From assembly GCA_003695705.1 (NCBI GenBank), contig RFHU01000040.1, positions 1 through 35,613 on the forward strand: a stretch of DNA of 35,613 nt. The letters run 5' to 3'. Positions 16,696 to 24,664 of this stretch are shown here, piece by piece. The notes below the pieces were generated by a model. It was not told the DNA's origin, did not search any database, and worked only from the letters and a program-made list of their open reading frames with translations. The translations under genes and the position numbers were made by a program. Position 1 is the first letter of the stretch. Each line of letters starts with the position of its first letter. This DNA comes from Planctomycetota bacterium. Its GTDB lineage: Bacteria > Planctomycetota > J058.

Positions 16696-18951
16696 ATGGC
16701 GGAGCAAGTCCAGCAGCGCGTCGAGCACGACCTCATGGAACTCGTCTCCAGCCGCAGCCAGGAGCGCTTCGCGGCCCGCCAGCAGATCCTCAGCTTCGCC
16801 GAGTACTTCGCCGAGGTGGCGCGCGATCCCCGCCGGCATACCCGAGACGCCGCCCGCTACCTCAAGGACTGCTTCGACCACTTCGGGACCACCGAGGTCC
16901 GTGGCCTTGGACGCACCCTACGCCGCTTCAAGCTCTTCGACGCACCCTGGGACGGCGGCGAGACGCAGGTCCTCGGCCAAGAGGAGCTACAGAACGCGGT
17001 CTACAAGCACCTGGTCTCCTTCTGCGAGAAGGGCCGTGTCGACAAGCTGCTCATGATCCACGGCCCAAACGGCACGGCGAAGTCCACCTTCGTCGAGTGC
17101 CTGATCGGTGCCCTCCGCCACTACTCGAGCCTGCCCGAGGGGGCGCTCTACCGCTTCAACTGGGTCTTCTCCGACAGCGCCGAGCGCGCCGCGTTGGGTT
17201 TCCACGAGAAGGTCAGCGACCTGCCCGAGGACGGGAGCCTGGCCCACCTGCCGGCGGAGGAGATCACCTTCAAGCTCGGCGACGAGCTCAAGGATCACCC
17301 GCTGCTCCTCATTCCCAGCGAGGAGCGCGGGGAGGTCCTTGCGCGCCTCTTCGGAGAGCCCGACCCCGACGTGCCGGCCTTCCTCCGGCACGGCGACCTG
17401 TGCGCCAAGAACCGCGAGATCTACCGCGCGCTCTCCAATGCCTACAAAGGCGATTGGCGGCGAATCGTGCAGCACGTGCAGGTGGAGCGGATCGACATCA
17501 GCCAGCGCTACCGGAGCTGCGCGGTGGTCATTCAGCCGCAGCGGAACGTCGATGCCAGCTCGCGCCCCCTCAACCTGGAGAAGAGCTACCGCCTGCCGCC
17601 GATTCTCAACCAGTCCAGCCTCAGCGAGCTTTCGGGCGACCTCGTCGACGGCAACCGGGGGATCGTCGAATACTCGGATTTCTTCAAGCGCCCGCTGGAG
17701 CTCTCCAAGTATCTGCTCACCACGAGCGAGAAGGGAAGCATCAGCCTTCCCGACACCACCGCGTACCTCGACTGCGTGTTCTTCGCCACCGCCAACGAGA
17801 AGAACCTGACCCTCTTCAAGCGGAACCCCGACTTCCCCTCCTTCAAGGGGCGTTTCGAGCTGATTCGCGCACCCTACCTGCTCCGCTACTCCGTCGAGGA
17901 GCGCCTCTACGCCGATCGGATCCACGCCATCGCCGAGTCGAAGCACGTCGCCCCCCACGTCACGCGCATCGTTGCCTTGTGGGCCGTGCTCACCCGCCTG
18001 CGACGTCCCAACCCGCGGAACTACAAGGGAGAGCTCAGCGGGCTGGTCGCTCGCCTGCGCCCGGTGGAGAAGGCGGTGCTCTACGATTCGGGCGAGCCGC
18101 CGCGCGATTGGAGCGACGTGGAGCGCAAGGAATTGCGAGCCAACATCACGCTCCTCGCCGAGGAATACGACACCGCCGAAGAGGAGTTCGAAGGCCTCCT
18201 CGACGCGGCCTACGAAGGGCGGCGGGGTGCGAGCCCGCGCGAGATCATGGCGATCCTCCACGAGGCGGCGTTGTTGCCCGATCGGCCCTGCCTCACCCCG
18301 CTCGCGGTCCTCGAGGCGGTGCGGGAGGCCAGCGAGGACAAGAGCCTCTACGAGTTCCTTCGCCTGGCGCCCGAGGCGGGCTACCACGACGTGGAGAGCC
18401 TGACCGACGACGTAGAGACCGAATACCGACGGATCGTGCGCGACGAGGTGCATCGTGCCCTGGCCCTCGTCGAGGAGCGCGCCTACGAGCAGCTCTTCGA
18501 GGACTACTTCCGCCACGTGAAGGCCTACGACAGCGGCGAGAAGGTCCTCAGTCCGATCACCAAGAAGCTCGAAGACCCGGACGAGCGCCTCATGGCGCGC
18601 GTCGAATCGCTCATGGACATCGACGAGAAGCCCGCCGACTTCCGCAAGAACCTCATCGTGCGCATCGCGGCCTGGGTGATCGACCACCCCGGTCGCCCGG
18701 TGGCCTACCGAGAGATTTTTTCCGACATCCTGGAGGCCCTCCGCGCGAGCTACCACCGAGAGCGCGAGGCCGCCATCGAGCAGATCCAGGAGCAGATCCT
18801 CCGCTACGGCACCGAGGACTGGGAGCTGGTGGAGCCCGCGGACCAGGAGCGGGTGGTGCAGGCGGTCGAGCGCCTTCGCGCCATGGGCTACTGCGAGCAG
18901 TGCAGCAAGGAAGCCCTCAGCTACGTGCTGCGCCATCGAGGCGAGGATTGA
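16696..18951 (+). CDS. prkA: PrkA family serine protein kinase (AAA+ type)
   Basis: The product has 751 residues, about 100 more than PrkA of Bacillus or YeaG of E. coli. PrkA proteins combine an AAA+ domain with a C-terminal kinase-like domain and act in stress or sporulation signalling. The Walker A motif is GPNGTAKST with Lys129. Other AAA_PrkA landmarks are IVEYSDFFKRPLELSKYLL, DCVFFATANEKNLTLFK and FKGRFELIRAPYLLRYS. The C-terminal kinase-like region is present to RRIAHRG-type end helices. The final residues contain CEQC. The ATG has GGAGG five bases upstream; TATCCT at 16673-16678 could be its -10. No SpoVR/YeaH or YcgB partner, which usually accompany prkA, is in the window. Confidence 0.93.
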   Translation: MAEQVQQRVEHDLMELVSSRSQERFAARQQILSFAEYFAEVARDPRRHTRDAARYLKDCFDHFGTTEVRGLGRTLRRFKLFDAPWDGGETQVLGQEELQNAVYKHLVSFCEKGRVDKLLMIHGPNGTAKSTFVECLIGALRHYSSLPEGALYRFNWVFSDSAERAALGFHEKVSDLPEDGSLAHLPAEEITFKLGDELKDHPLLLIPSEERGEVLARLFGEPDPDVPAFLRHGDLCAKNREIYRALSNAYKGDWRRIVQHVQVERIDISQRYRSCAVVIQPQRNVDASSRPLNLEKSYRLPPILNQSSLSELSGDLVDGNRGIVEYSDFFKRPLELSKYLLTTSEKGSISLPDTTAYLDCVFFATANEKNLTLFKRNPDFPSFKGRFELIRAPYLLRYSVEERLYADRIHAIAESKHVAPHVTRIVALWAVLTRLRRPNPRNYKGELSGLVARLRPVEKAVLYDSGEPPRDWSDVERKELRANITLLAEEYDTAEEEFEGLLDAAYEGRRGASPREIMAILHEAALLPDRPCLTPLAVLEAVREASEDKSLYEFLRLAPEAGYHDVESLTDDVETEYRRIVRDEVHRALALVEERAYEQLFEDYFRHVKAYDSGEKVLSPITKKLEDPDERLMARVESLMDIDEKPADFRKNLIVRIAAWVIDHPGRPVAYREIFSDILEALRASYHREREAAIEQIQEQILRYGTEDWELVEPADQERVVQAVERLRAMGYCEQCSKEALSYVLRHRGED

Positions 18952-19085
18952 ACCCAGGCGCGACGGGACCGCGGGGGCGTGCCTCCGGCGTTTCCGGTCG
19001 AGCTCAGGAGCGTTCCGCGCGGCCTCGCGGGGGCCAGGGCGCGAGGGGCGCTCGTGCCGAGGGGAGGGCGCCGCTGCACGACGGG

Positions 19086-19901
19086 ATGCCTCCGATCCGA
19101 TCGCCGCGCAACGAGCGGGTGCGCCGCGTCCGCAAGCTGCAGGAGCGGCGCGGTCGACGGCGGGAGGGGCGCTTTCTCCTCGAGGGGCCGAAGGTGCTCC
19201 GCGAAGCGCTTGCCCGCTCGCCGGACCTGATCGAGGAGGTGCTCTACCGCGAGCAGCCGACCTATGCGGAGGAAGTACGGGAGGCACTGTCGGCCGCCCG
19301 GGCAGCGGGCGTCGCGTGCCACCCGGTCGAGGCAAGGCTCTACGAAGAGCTGTGCCCCAGCGAGAGTCCCCAGCCGCTCCTCGGCGTCGCCTTCGTCCGC
19401 TGGAGCGATCTGGGCGCCCTCTGCGGTTCTCCTGCGCCGGTCGCGCGGGCGGTGGTGGCCTGCGCGGGGGTGCAGGATCCCGGCAACCTGGGGACGATCC
19501 TCCGCACGGCCCATTTCTTCGGCTTCGCCGGGGCGGCGACCTTGCCGGGGACCCACGACCCCTTCAGCCCCAAGGTCGTGCGCAGCAGCGCCGGCGCGTT
19601 GCTCGACCTCCCGCCCGCGCGGGCCGAGGGTCCCGAGGCCCTCTTCGCGGCAGCGGACGCCGCCGCCTTGACGCCGGTGGCCCTGGTCGCCCACGGAGGC
19701 GCGCCCCTCGACGCCGTGGAACTCCCCCTCCGCTCCCTCTTCCTGCTCGGTTCCGAGGGGCAAGGGCTCGACGAGGCCGTGGGTCGGCGGGCCGGACTGC
19801 GCGTCCGGATTGCGCCCGGACGGTCCGGGGCGGAGTCCCTCAACGTGGCGGTTGCCTTTGCCGTGGCGGCGCACGCTTGGCAGTCGCGCTGGCGGACGTG
19901 A
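19086..19901 (+). CDS. SpoU/TrmH family RNA 2'-O-methyltransferase
   Basis: The product has 271 residues, a typical size. The N-terminal about 85 residues (RNERVRRVRKLQERRGRRRE, then FLLEGPKVLREAL) form the SpoU substrate-binding domain. The knotted SPOUT methyltransferase domain shows all three motifs: motif 1 VQDPGNLGTILRTA, motif 2 LFLLGSEGQGL and motif 3 ESLNVAVAFAVAAHAW. It uses S-adenosylmethionine to methylate a ribose in rRNA or tRNA; the target cannot be told from sequence alone (TrmH, RlmB and TsnR types share these motifs). The ATG at 19086 is preceded by GGGAGGG about 18 bases away, a poor spacing, so the start is moderately sure. Its stop overlaps the next gene's GTG by four bases. 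Confidence 0.92.
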   Translation: MPPIRSPRNERVRRVRKLQERRGRRREGRFLLEGPKVLREALARSPDLIEEVLYREQPTYAEEVREALSAARAAGVACHPVEARLYEELCPSESPQPLLGVAFVRWSDLGALCGSPAPVARAVVACAGVQDPGNLGTILRTAHFFGFAGAATLPGTHDPFSPKVVRSSAGALLDLPPARAEGPEALFAAADAAALTPVALVAHGGAPLDAVELPLRSLFLLGSEGQGLDEAVGRRAGLRVRIAPGRSGAESLNVAVAFAVAAHAWQSRWRT

Positions 19902-20854
19902 GCGCACGGCGGTTCCCCGCCCCGGAGGACGGGCTCGAAGCCTTGGGGGTCTTGGCAGACGCCTTGCCGGACGTGCCGACCGCGGCCCTCAAGCGCCTGT
20001 TCGCGAGCGGGCAAGTGCTGCGCGCCGGCCGCGCGTGTGGGGCCGGGCAGCGCCTCGCCGCGGGCGAGGAGCTTTCCGTCGCCGCCGGCGCGCTCGCCCG
20101 CCTCGAGCGGGTTTCCCCCGCCCCCCTCCCCGGGTTCGCGGTGCTCTACGAAGACCCGGGCCTCCTGGCTTGCTTCAAGCCCGCGGGAGTGTCCGTGGTC
20201 GCCGAGCGCGGCGCCAGCGAGCGGCCTTTCCTGGGTGCCGTGCTGCACCACCTCGCTTCGCGGCCCGGGCGTCCTCGGCTCGTGCATCGCCTCGACCGCG
20301 AGACCTCCGGAGTCGTGCTCGTCGCCCTCGATCGCGCCACCCTGCGGGAACTCGGCCGGCAGTTCGCCGACCGCGAGGTTGGCAAGGAATACCTCGCACT
20401 CGTCCACGGCGCGCCGCGCGAAGACACTGGGCGAGTCGAGCTGCCCCTCGCCGTCGAGCGGCGCCCTCGCCGGGGCCGGCCGCCCGTCACCTGGGGACGC
20501 GGCAAGGAGGCGGCGACGGCCTGGGAGGTGGTCGAGCGCTTCGGGCGCCACAGCCTCTTGCGCGCCTGCCCCGAGACCGGGCGCCAGCACCAGGTCCGCG
20601 CGCACCTCGCTGCCTTGGGCCATCCGCTCGTGTGCGACGCTGCCTACGGGGGCCGAGGGCCCCTCCTCCTCTCCGCGCTGAAGCGCGGTCGCTACCGGAA
20701 CAAGGGCGAGGAACGTCCCCTCCTCGCGCGGGTCGCGCTGCATGCCCGTCGGCTCCGCTTCGTGCGCGCGGGCGCTCCGTGCGAGGTCGTTGCTCCCCTC
20801 CCCGCCGACTTCGAGCGCGCCCTCGCCTGCCTCCGCCGGCACGACCGGCGGTGA
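19898..20854 (+). CDS. RluA-type pseudouridine synthase
   Basis: The enzyme isomerises uridine to pseudouridine in rRNA or tRNA. It has 318 residues. The catalytic Asp133 sits in the family signature HRLDRETSG. CFKPAGVSVV upstream and ETGRQHQVRAHLAALGHPLVCDAAYGG (shown here in two pieces: ETGRQHQVRAHL, GHPLVCDAAYGG) downstream match the RluA core. Residues 1-70 resemble an S4-like RNA-binding domain (ALKRLFASGQVLRAG), so the enzyme may be of the RluC/RluD type. The GTG at 19898 overlaps the stop of the methyltransferase gene (GTGA), which indicates translational coupling and joint expression of two RNA modifiers. The target position is unknown. Confidence 0.92.
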   Translation: MSARRFPAPEDGLEALGVLADALPDVPTAALKRLFASGQVLRAGRACGAGQRLAAGEELSVAAGALARLERVSPAPLPGFAVLYEDPGLLACFKPAGVSVVAERGASERPFLGAVLHHLASRPGRPRLVHRLDRETSGVVLVALDRATLRELGRQFADREVGKEYLALVHGAPREDTGRVELPLAVERRPRRGRPPVTWGRGKEAATAWEVVERFGRHSLLRACPETGRQHQVRAHLAALGHPLVCDAAYGGRGPLLLSALKRGRYRNKGEERPLLARVALHARRLRFVRAGAPCEVVAPLPADFERALACLRRHDRR

Positions 20855-20949
20855 GCCCCACGTTCGCGGCGGCGGCCGGGTCGGAGGGTCTTCGCTTGCG
20901 GGTCTCGTCTTGGTGGGGAGGGTTCCAGGCGAGGGCCGCGCCCCCGGCG

Positions 20950-20993
20950 GCCACGGGAGCGTGCAGCGTTGCTCCGCGCGCTGTTCCCGTGGC
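20950..20993 (+). repeat. 9-bp inverted repeat in the region upstream of the GDT1-like gene
   Basis: GCCACGGGA (20950-20958) pairs perfectly with TCCCGTGGC (20985-20993) around a 26-base loop. It lies 50 bases before the chosen start. It could be a transcript hairpin or a terminator for the RluA-type gene, but there is no T-run. The yybP-ykoY manganese riboswitch, known for some transporters of this sort, was not recognised here. Confidence 0.45.
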
Positions 20994-21042
20994 TCGGAGG
21001 GAGGAGGGGCGCGAGGGTATGGTGGGGCGAGGAGCGAACGAC

Positions 21043-21342
21043 GTGAACCAAGCGAGCTGGTGGTCCCTCTTTGGTGCGGCCTTCGTTACCGTCTTCGTGG
21101 CCGAGTTGGGCGACAAGACCCAACTCGCGGCCTTGGGGCTCTCGGCAGCGAAGGACCGCCCGTGGGCGGTCTTCTTTGGCAGCTCGGCCGCGCTGGTCGT
21201 CGCCTCGGCGCTGGCGGTCTTGGTCGGGCGCGGCTTGACGCGCGTCCTCGATCCGCGGTGGTTGCACTACGGCGGCGCGGTGCTGTTCCTCGCCGTGGGC
21301 GTGTTCCTGCTCGTGCGCGGTCCCGAGGTGCCCCCGCCCTAA
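21043..21342 (+). CDS. GDT1/TMEM165 (UPF0016) family membrane protein, single-repeat form
   Basis: The protein has 99 residues from a GTG with GGAG eight bases upstream. An ATG at 21019 would add eight residues and is a possible alternative. It contains the family hallmark E-x-G-D-K-T in [19 protein letters not shown]. Three hydrophobic helices are predicted, at about 5-22, 42-63 and 76-92. The family transports Mn2+ or Ca2+ (Gdt1 in yeast, MneA in Vibrio); the eukaryotic and longer bacterial forms have two such repeats. With one repeat, this protein should assemble as a homo- or hetero-oligomer; no second half is found next to it. It converges with the FHA gene across 22 bases. Confidence 0.88.
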   Translation: MNQASWWSLFGAAFVTVFVAELGDKTQLAALGLSAAKDRPWAVFFGSSAALVVASALAVLVGRGLTRVLDPRWLHYGGAVLFLAVGVFLLVRGPEVPPP

Positions 21343-21364
21343 GGCGAGGCCCGCCGCGGAGGGT

Positions 21365-21886
21365 TCAGCGGGCCTGGAGGGCGTAGGCAAGCACGCCAGC
21401 GAGGGCGAGGAGTCCACCGACGACGAGCGCGAGCACGGCGAGGCGCGAACCGGAGCTCGGTGCGGGAGCGTAGGCCGGGCGCTCGACTTCGGTGGCCACG
21501 AGGGGCTTGGGCGGGGTGGGGGCGGCGGCGTGCTGGCGAAAGGGGGCGAAGCTGATCCCGCTCGCGGCGTCCACCATGCGCAGGCGGAGCCGCGGGCCGC
21601 CCTCCCCCACCTCGAGCACGGCCTGCCGCGGCAGGGGGCTGCTGCCCTCCACGCGCCGGCCGTCGAGGAGGATGCCGTTGGTGCTGCCGAGGTCTACGAC
21701 GACGAAGCCGCCACCTTCGTCGCGACGGATCTCTGCGTGCACGGCGGAGACCTTCGCATCCCGCTCGGGGTCGAAGCGCAGGCCGCATTCCTCCGCGCGG
21801 CCAATGCGGAGCGGGAAGGCGCGGAAGCTTTCTTCTTCGTCGCGACGCGAACCGCTCAGGTGCTTGACCAAGAGCTCCTCGGCCAC
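21365..21886 (-). CDS. FHA-domain protein with C-terminal membrane anchor
   Basis: The product has 173 residues from a GTG with GGGGAGG six bases upstream. FHA domains bind phosphothreonine peptides. The domain spans about residues 5-105 with the conserved residues in place: R-I-G-R ([11 protein letters not shown]), S-x-x-H ([11 protein letters not shown]) and N-G in [13 protein letters not shown] Pro/Ala-rich linker and one transmembrane helix near the C-terminus ([22 protein letters not shown]) make it a tail-anchored protein with the FHA domain in the cytoplasm. It lies downstream of rho on the same strand, 173 bases away, so it may have its own promoter. The kinase partner is unknown; PrkA and a kinase-like protein are encoded elsewhere in the window. 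Confidence 0.92.
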   Translation of the reverse strand: MAEELLVKHLSGSRRDEEESFRAFPLRIGRAEECGLRFDPERDAKVSAVHAEIRRDEGGGFVVVDLGSTNGILLDGRRVEGSSPLPRQAVLEVGEGGPRLRLRMVDAASGISFAPFRQHAAAPTPPKPLVATEVERPAYAPAPSSGSRLAVLALVVGGLLALAGVLAYALQAR

Positions 21887-22059
21887 GGACGCCCTCCCCG
21901 AGCGCTCCGGCGCTCGCGGCAGTCAGCGTATCAGACCGGCGAAGGGAAGCCCGGGGGCCCCCGGACACCGCCGCCGTCGGTTGCCACCCGAAGGTTGCTC
22001 CGCTGCCCTGCGCTTGGTCGGGACGACAAGGGCGGTGGCGGGGAAAGGCTCGCCGCTGC

Positions 22060-23778
22060 TCAGATCTCGTTGATCGCCGGGTTGATGCTCATGAGGTATT
22101 CGGCGTTGGTGCGGAAGTTCCTCAGCTTGGACTTGAGGAGTTCCATGGCCTCCACCGGGTTCATTTCGTTGAGCACCTTGCGCAGCACCCAGATGCGCTT
22201 CAGCTCTTCGGGGTCGCAAAGGAGCTCTTCCTTGCGGGTCCCAGAGCGTCGGACTTCGATGGCCGGCCACACTCGGCGGTCGGCGAGGGTCCGGTCGAGG
22301 TGGAGTTCCATGTTCCCGGTGCCCTTGAACTCTTCGAAGATGACCTCGTCCATGCGCGAGTTCGTCTCGATGAGGGCGGTGGCGATGATCGTCAGGGAGC
22401 CGCCGAACTCGATGTTCCGTGCGGCCCCGAAGAAGCGCTTCGGCCCCTTGAGGGCGTTGGCGTCCACGCCGCCCGAGAGGATCTTGCCCGAGTGCGGGAC
22501 CTCGGTGTTGTAGGCCCGCCCGAGCCGCGTGATCGAGTCGAGGAGGATGACCACGTCGCGCCCGTATTCGACCATGCGCTTGGCCTTGTTGATGACCATT
22601 TCGGCCACCTGCACGTGGCGGGCTGCTTGCTCGTCGAAGGTCGAGGCGACCACCTCCGCGGGCACGGTGCGTTGCATGTCCGTGACCTCCTCGGGGCGCT
22701 CGTCGATGAGGAGGATGATCAGGTAGCACTCGGGGTTGCCGCGGACGATGGCGTTGGCCAGCTTCTGCAGGAGGACGGTCTTGCCCGTGCGCGGCGGCGC
22801 GACGATGAGCCCCCGCTGGCCCTTGCCGATGGGGGTCAGCAGGTCCCAGATGCGCATTTCGAGCTGGCCGGGGTCCTCGGGGAGGATCGAGAGTCGTTCC
22901 TCGGGGTAGAGGGGGGTGAGGTCGTCGAAGTGCGGGATCTCGGCGAGGCGCTCGGGGTCGTCGCCGTTGATGCTCTGCACGTTGGCGAGGGGGAGGTACT
23001 TGGCGCCGTCCTTGAGCGGGGCGATCTCGCCGCGCACCAGGTTGCCCGTGCGCAGGCCGTAGCGGCGGACGAGCGAGGGCGGGACGTAGATGTTGTCGGG
23101 GCTGGGCATGTAGCTGTAGTGGTGGCTGCGCAGCCAGCCGAAGCCCTGCTCGAGGATCTCCAAGACGCCCTCGCCGTAGGTCGTCCCGTTTCGGTTCCGA
23201 CGGACCAACTCGAAAATGAGCTGATGCTTCTTGAGGCCGGTGAAGTCGACGACGCCGTACTCGCGCGCGACTTGCCACAGCTCTTTGACGCTCAGCTTCT
23301 GCAGCTCCGAAACGTCGAGTTCCCGCCCCTCGGGGAGGGGGACGCCGGAGGCAGCCTCCGGTGCCGCGTCGGTCGGGGTCTCCGCTGGGGCCGCTTCGCC
23401 CTCGCCGGCCTCGTCGCGGGCTCGTCGGGTGCGGTTTCGTCCGCGGCCTCGCCCGCGTCCGCGTCCGCGTCCGCGGGCTTCGGCGTCTTCGCTGGCCGAG
23501 TCGCCGTCTCCCCGGCGTCCGCGGCGACCGCGAGCCCGGGCCTCGGTGTCTTCGCTGGCCGAGTCTTCGTCTCCCCGGCGTCCGCGGCGCCCGCGGCTCT
23601 TCTTGGGGGTGGACGGCGCCGCTTCGGCCTCTGGGGGGGCGTCGGCGTCGTCCCCTTCCGGCGGAGTGAGGGTCTCCGTGGCGGCGCCGGCGGCCGCGCG
23701 ATCGGCCTTGCGGGCGCGAGGAGAAGACTTGCGCTTAGCGCTGCGGCTCGACGAACTCTTTCCAGAATCGCTTGACAT
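22060..23778 (-). CDS. rho: Transcription termination factor Rho with long basic N-terminal extension
   Basis: The product has 572 residues against about 420 in E. coli. The hexameric RNA-dependent ATPase releases transcripts. Residues 1-150 form a low-complexity, charged extension including two 21-residue copies of RGRRGRRGD-x-DSASED and an RG tract. The Rho N-domain starts at about 154 ([20 protein letters not shown]). The RNA-binding cold-shock fold has [18 protein letters not shown]. Walker A is [12 protein letters not shown] with Lys333; Walker B is [16 protein letters not shown]; the R-loop segment is [20 protein letters not shown]. The ATG at 23778 lies inside the 3' end of coaE (44-base overlap) with GAGG nine bases upstream. 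Such extensions in other phyla strengthen RNA binding or promote condensation; that role here is inferred. Confidence 0.97.
   Translation of the reverse strand: MSSDSGKSSSSRSAKRKSSPRARKADRAAAGAATETLTPPEGDDADAPPEAEAAPSTPKKSRGRRGRRGDEDSASEDTEARARGRRGRRGDGDSASEDAEARGRGRGRGRGRGRNRTRRARDEAGEGEAAPAETPTDAAPEAASGVPLPEGRELDVSELQKLSVKELWQVAREYGVVDFTGLKKHQLIFELVRRNRNGTTYGEGVLEILEQGFGWLRSHHYSYMPSPDNIYVPPSLVRRYGLRTGNLVRGEIAPLKDGAKYLPLANVQSINGDDPERLAEIPHFDDLTPLYPEERLSILPEDPGQLEMRIWDLLTPIGKGQRGLIVAPPRTGKTVLLQKLANAIVRGNPECYLIILLIDERPEEVTDMQRTVPAEVVASTFDEQAARHVQVAEMVINKAKRMVEYGRDVVILLDSITRLGRAYNTEVPHSGKILSGGVDANALKGPKRFFGAARNIEFGGSLTIIATALIETNSRMDEVIFEEFKGTGNMELHLDRTLADRRVWPAIEVRRSGTRKEELLCDPEELKRIWVLRKVLNEMNPVEAMELLKSKLRNFRTNAEYLMSINPAINEI
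23470..23595 (-). repeat. Two tandem 63-base repeats inside rho
   Basis: Two consecutive 21-codon units (residues 62-82 and 83-103 of Rho) encode [20 protein letters not shown] and [21 protein letters not shown] run of alternating Arg-Gly codons follows. The copies differ at a few bases, as expected for an older slippage or unequal-crossing-over duplication. Confidence 0.85.
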
Positions 23779-24364
23779 GGGCCATCGCCTCGTCGGGGCT
23801 GCCGTCGTTGGGGAGGACGGCGTCGGCTTGGGCTCGCTTGGAGTCCAGGGGTTCTTGGTGTGCCTCGCGGCGGTCGACTTCTTCGGGGTTCCAGCCGCGC
23901 TGGGCGCGAGCGCGCCGGCGGCGGACCTCGGCGGGGACGTCCACGAAGACGCGCAGGTCGCAGCTCCGGTCGAGTCCCATGCGCTCGGCCACGGCGGCGT
24001 CGAGCACGACCACCCTGCGCGGGCGGTCCTCGGGGGTGCGCCGGGACTCGAGGCGTTCGTGCACCCAGCGCGCAATGAGGGGATGGACGATGGCTTCGAG
24101 GCGGGCGAGGGCGGCCGGATCGGAGAACACCCGCGCGCCAAGCGCGTCGCGGTCGACTTGCCCTTCGGGATCGAGGACCTCGGGTCCAAAGGCCTCGAGG
24201 AGGCGGGCGACGACCTCGGGCCGACGCAGGGCTTCGTGCCCGAGGGCGTCGCAGTCCACGACCTCGGCCCCGAGTTCGGCGAGGGCTCTTGCGACGGAAG
24301 ATTTGCCGCTCGCGACGCCCCCCTGTACGAGGATGGTCAGCGGAAGGCGGCCGGCTGCGCACAC
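23735..24364 (-). CDS. coaE: Dephospho-CoA kinase
   Basis: This enzyme catalyses the last step of coenzyme A synthesis, phosphorylating the 3' hydroxyl of dephospho-CoA with ATP. It has 209 residues from the GTG at 24364; a TTG at 24370 would add two. Neither has a convincing Shine-Dalgarno. The P-loop is [10 protein letters not shown], followed by [12 protein letters not shown] (the D-x-D substrate motif) and the [12 protein letters not shown] segment of the family. The C-terminal helix [10 protein letters not shown] is normal. The 3' end overlaps rho by 44 bases, so the two genes are surely co-transcribed. A good promoter lies about 80 bases upstream. Confidence 0.93.
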   Translation of the reverse strand: MCAAGRLPLTILVQGGVASGKSSVARALAELGAEVVDCDALGHEALRRPEVVARLLEAFGPEVLDPEGQVDRDALGARVFSDPAALARLEAIVHPLIARWVHERLESRRTPEDRPRRVVVLDAAVAERMGLDRSCDLRVFVDVPAEVRRRRARAQRGWNPEEVDRREAHQEPLDSKRAQADAVLPNDGSPDEAMAHVKRFWKEFVEPQR

Positions 24365-24447
24365 GGGCAAGGCGATCTCGGAGGGGGTCGAAGGGGGGAG
24401 CCGCAGGGGTCCTCGGCGGACGGCGCGCCTGCGGCGGAAGTGCAGTG

Positions 24448-24476
24448 GTTATGAACCATTGGGCCGATTGCGTCAA
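24448..24476 (-). promoter_or_regulatory. Sigma70-like promoter of coaE-rho
   Basis: Minus-strand TTGACG (24476-24471), a 17-base spacer and CATAAC (24453-24448). The -35 matches at 5 of 6 bases and the -10 at 4 of 6, with ideal spacing. Transcription would start near 24441 and give a leader of about 75 bases. Confidence 0.6.
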
Positions 24477-24542
24477 GCAGAAAGCGTCGGTCCGCGCGCG
24501 TCCGGAGCGGCCCTCCGTCATCGAGCGGTCATCGAGGAGGGC

Positions 24543-24565
24543 GCCTATGTCCAAAGCACATAGGC
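24543..24565 (+). promoter_or_regulatory. Perfect inverted repeat next to a promoter (candidate operator)
   Basis: GCCTATGT-CCAAAGC-ACATAGGC: 8-bp arms, 7-base spacer. It is unusually A/T-rich for this genome and ends two bases before the -35 hexamer at 24568. Its size fits a dimeric repressor or activator site, or an upstream element; the binding protein is unknown. Confidence 0.55.
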
Positions 24566-24567
24566 AG

Positions 24568-24597
24568 TTGACCCCGTTCCGGAGACCTGCTTAGAAT
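24568..24597 (+). promoter_or_regulatory. Sigma70-like promoter of the coiled-coil/BRCT gene
   Basis: TTGACC (24568-24573), an 18-base spacer and TAGAAT (24592-24597), each 5 of 6 against consensus. The predicted start is near 24604, giving a leader of about 60 bases before the ATG at 24665. This is the best-scoring promoter I see in the window. Confidence 0.7.
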
Positions 24598-24664
24598 GCG
24601 CCGCGAACGCCGGGGCGGCGCGCGCGGCCAGCCCCGGACACCCGCGCTACCGAAGGAACGACTC

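Noticed and set aside
20855-21042. yybP-ykoY manganese riboswitch upstream of the GDT1-like gene
   Set aside because: The conserved loop sequences were not found. Only a simple 9-bp inverted repeat is present.
23470-23595. CRISPR-like repeat array
   Set aside because: Only two in-frame copies without spacers inside rho: a coding tandem repeat.
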